Shown here one piece after another: positions 33,845 to 35,670 of a stretch of 35,670 bases of DNA. The stretch lies in the NCBI RefSeq assembly GCF_000737695.1, contig NZ_JPRM01000046.1, forward strand, positions 1-35,670, in the 5' to 3' direction. Origin of the DNA: Flavobacterium hydatis. GTDB taxonomy: Bacteria > Bacteroidota > Bacteroidia > Flavobacteriales > Flavobacteriaceae. Under the pieces are notes generated by a model. The model was not told the origin of the DNA and ran no database searches. It saw nothing but the letters and a program-made list of their open reading frames with translations. A program made the position numbers and the translations under genes. The number at the start of each line of letters is the position of its first letter. The first letter of the stretch is position 1.

Positions 33845-34735
33845 TTATTTTTGTTCTTCTATAATACCATTAGCATTTATAACATAAGACTTATAAAGAA
33901 CATTTTTTTGAGTAGCATTTTTCTTTTTATAAAGATTGATAACATAATCTTTTGAAATATTAAATTGCATAATAGATTCTCCATCCATTATTCCTATTTC
34001 TAAAGATGAAATTATTTTATTATTGTTAAGTATTACTAAATCATAAGACTCAACATCAGAGTCAGTATTACATAATACAATTGGCTGATAATCTTTAAAC
34101 TTTGGAAGATACATATAGTCACTAGGATGAAATTTATTTTCAAAAACTTTAGCTATGGCATCGTCTTCACTATAAAAATATTTTGGATAGTTCTTATTAC
34201 ATTTTATACTATCATATGGATTTACACAAGTTCTATAATACTCGTCAAAATCAATAGGTAGAATTGAATATTTAATGTTTTGATTTGAGATAAAGCCCTT
34301 CTTTTCTTTTTTTACTATTTGACACAAACTAAAAACATCATTCTCCGATAATATTTTTTTATCAAAATTTAATTCAATTGGATTATCTGGGTCAGCAGTT
34401 GTATTAAACAATTTATTATCGTTAACATTTAATGTCAACCAAGCAATTGTACTTTCAACCATTTGCTTCTCTTTAGGATTATCCGATAAATTATTTTCAA
34501 CATATACCTTGATATCTATTGAATCATTTTTAATATTTTCAATCCTTACAAAATAATCATCTTTATAATCTTTTAAATTTAAATCACTTGATTTTACAAT
34601 TCTATATATTACATCTTCACAAGTTAATTTTGCATTCTCAGCTGCTACATTTTTTAAAGAATCATTTGTTTCTTGCGGTTTAGAATCTTTACAACTAATT
34701 AGAAGTAGTGAAAGAACAAGTACTAATTTTCTCAT
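33845..34735 (-). CDS. Lipoprotein, paralogue of array 2 (array 3)
   Basis: This lipoprotein has about 296 residues and a signal MRKLVLVLSLLLISC (Cys15). The ATG at 34735 is preferred over an in-frame one at 34762, because the lipoprotein signal starts at it. The C-terminal half shares with array 2 the pattern DEYYRTCVNPYDSIKCNKNYPKY (Tyr and Cys spacing), then YKKKN and VINANGII. The N-terminal half is different, so the family consists of a common C-terminal domain on varied N-termini. It is bracketed by the two tail-hairpin repeats. Function unknown. Confidence 0.65.
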   Translation of the reverse strand: MRKLVLVLSLLLISCKDSKPQETNDSLKNVAAENAKLTCEDVIYRIVKSSDLNLKDYKDDYFVRIENIKNDSIDIKVYVENNLSDNPKEKQMVESTIAWLTLNVNDNKLFNTTADPDNPIELNFDKKILSENDVFSLCQIVKKEKKGFISNQNIKYSILPIDFDEYYRTCVNPYDSIKCNKNYPKYFYSEDDAIAKVFENKFHPSDYMYLPKFKDYQPIVLCNTDSDVESYDLVILNNNKIISSLEIGIMDGESIMQFNISKDYVINLYKKKNATQKNVLYKSYVINANGIIEEQK

Positions 34736-34802
34736 TTTATTTACATTTAGAATCATCTTCATTTTTTAAACACATTTTTCTTTTATCAATTTAGGAATAC
34801 CT

Positions 34803-34875
34803 CCAACTAGCAAGAGAATTTTACTCTCACTAGCTGGGGCTTTTCTTTTCAGTACGTCAATGACCTTATTACTTT
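34803..34875 (-). repeat. Gene-tail plus hairpin repeat, copy B
   Basis: This is the second copy of the repeat at 33735-33807. On the minus strand it could code SNKVIDVLKSPS then TAG, and the frame is open for about 20 codons back. The flanking stem is kept although its inner part and loop have changed (AGAG and CTCT replace AAG and CTT), which suggests that the hairpin is selected, for example as a terminator. Confidence 0.65.
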
Positions 34876-34926
34876 TATAGTCAAAATCTTGATTCTTTTA
34901 TTTAACTATAGGCTATTAATTTTATA

Positions 34927-35670
34927 CTACTTTATAGGTTCTTTATTTCTAAGATTCTCTAAAAAAGTTACAGTTAAATCTTCCAATTTAATAGCTCCAA
35001 AATCCTTTTTAGTCCAATTTTTACTAGGAATATTTTCGTTGGGGTCTATTTTACTTGTAAATTCAATACTATACTTATGAAGATAAAATAATTTATTTTC
35101 GTATTTAAAAGTTAAATATTCATAGATTGAATAATCACTAATATCCCCGTGTTGTTCAATTGTAAAAAAATTATTTTTAAAAACTATCTTTTCAAATGCA
35201 GAATATGGAGAATTTTCATTCGCTAGTCTTATGATGTTTTTTGATTCAAATGTTTTTTTCCCATTTTTAAGAGTCAAGAAACCATATGTAAAATACTCTT
35301 CTTTATTTTGAGAAGAAACTACTGGAGCGTATAAACTTATTTGAAATTTTTCTGTTTGAGATGGACTAAACTCCCAAGAGTTAATCTCTTTTATTCCATC
35401 GGTTGTAATGGTAGATTTTGAAGAAACTAAACTTGAATTATTTTTTTCTTCACTTTCGTCATTAAAAACGATTATTTTTCTTTTAGATGTTTTTTTAATA
35501 TCATATTTAATTGTTATAATATTTTTATTTATAAATGGGGAAACATTTAAAGATTCAAAATTTGTAAACAACTCATCTTTCTTTTTAAGAAAATCTTTAG
35601 CTTGTCTAATATATTCTGGACAACAGTTCTCATATTTATTTTTATTAGCTAATAAACTATTATAGAATTG
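34927..35670 (-). CDS. Partial gene cut by the window edge, unknown
   Basis: The reading frame stays open from the stop at 34927 to the last base of the window, so the gene's start lies outside. A TTG at 35571 is only an internal Leu codon (the upstream frame reads CCPEYIRQAKDFLKKKDEL). The visible 247 residues are beta-rich, with YLTFKYENKLFYLHKYSIEF near the end, a pattern I recall from putative immunity-type proteins of other bacteria. No domain is recognised with certainty. It is in line with the lipoprotein array. Confidence 0.6.
   Translation of the reverse strand, partial: QFYNSLLANKNKYENCCPEYIRQAKDFLKKKDELFTNFESLNVSPFINKNIITIKYDIKKTSKRKIIVFNDESEEKNNSSLVSSKSTITTDGIKEINSWEFSPSQTEKFQISLYAPVVSSQNKEEYFTYGFLTLKNGKKTFESKNIIRLANENSPYSAFEKIVFKNNFFTIEQHGDISDYSIYEYLTFKYENKLFYLHKYSIEFTSKIDPNENIPSKNWTKKDFGAIKLEDLTVTFLENLRNKEPIK

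Noticed and set aside
33735..34875. CRISPR-like repeat pair
   Set aside because: Only two copies about 1.07 kb apart, with genes between them; no spacers or cas genes.

Overview
The window looks like a Flavobacterium chromosome (F. johnsoniae-like). It is AT-rich, has weak Shine-Dalgarno signals and Bacteroidetes-type -7 boxes (TAnnTTTG). Its gene families are flavobacterial: a SusC/TonB-style beta-barrel protein, 7TM-AraC regulators and a Bacteroidetes type VI secretion system (T6SS subtype iii). There are no rRNA or tRNA genes, CRISPR arrays or transposases that I can see.

Left part (1-13.8 kb) is housekeeping and ordinary accessory DNA: a THUMP-type RNA methyltransferase divergent from a small methyltransferase; a ZIP metal transporter; an XRE regulator divergent from an unknown gene with a 20-bp palindrome between them; a beta-barrel outer membrane protein followed by two tandemly duplicated 7TM-AraC regulators with identical 32-nt promoter blocks; murQ; small genes (DUF6095, pentapeptide repeat, DUF1572/DinB-like); a Flavo-1-like RNA element upstream of a lipoprotein; and a TerC membrane protein. 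Several intergenic repeats occur here. A strong bidirectional terminator at 13.8 kb closes the region.

Right part (13.8-32.0 kb, all on the minus strand, read from high to low coordinates) is a T6SSiii locus: a YfaP-like/TPR exported protein, tssK, tssO, tssB, tssC (then a terminator), an exported 174-aa protein, a 237-aa unknown protein, tssE, two hcp/tssD genes separated by a terminator, vgrG/tssI, an effector/immunity island, and tssF. The island holds two effectors with almost the same first 49 residues but unrelated bodies. One is a metzincin-type zinc peptidase; the other is a Het-C-like protein with an extra EEYGHHID motif. Each is followed by one or two overlapping or tightly linked lipoprotein genes that fit periplasmic immunity proteins. 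The genes tssG, tssH/clpV, tssN, tssP and tssR are not recognised in the window.

Far right (32.2-35.7 kb) is a very AT-rich run of lipoproteins and a partial gene. Two are paralogous in their C-terminal halves. Two copies of a 70-nt 'gene tail plus hairpin' repeat separate these genes, which suggests an array built by duplication and recombination, possibly orphan immunity genes.

The most interesting part is the effector island: a conserved 49-residue N-terminal module swapped onto different toxins next to vgrG looks like a T6SSiii effector-loading tag, and the Het-C-like effector with two cognate lipoproteins is a candidate new antibacterial toxin system.
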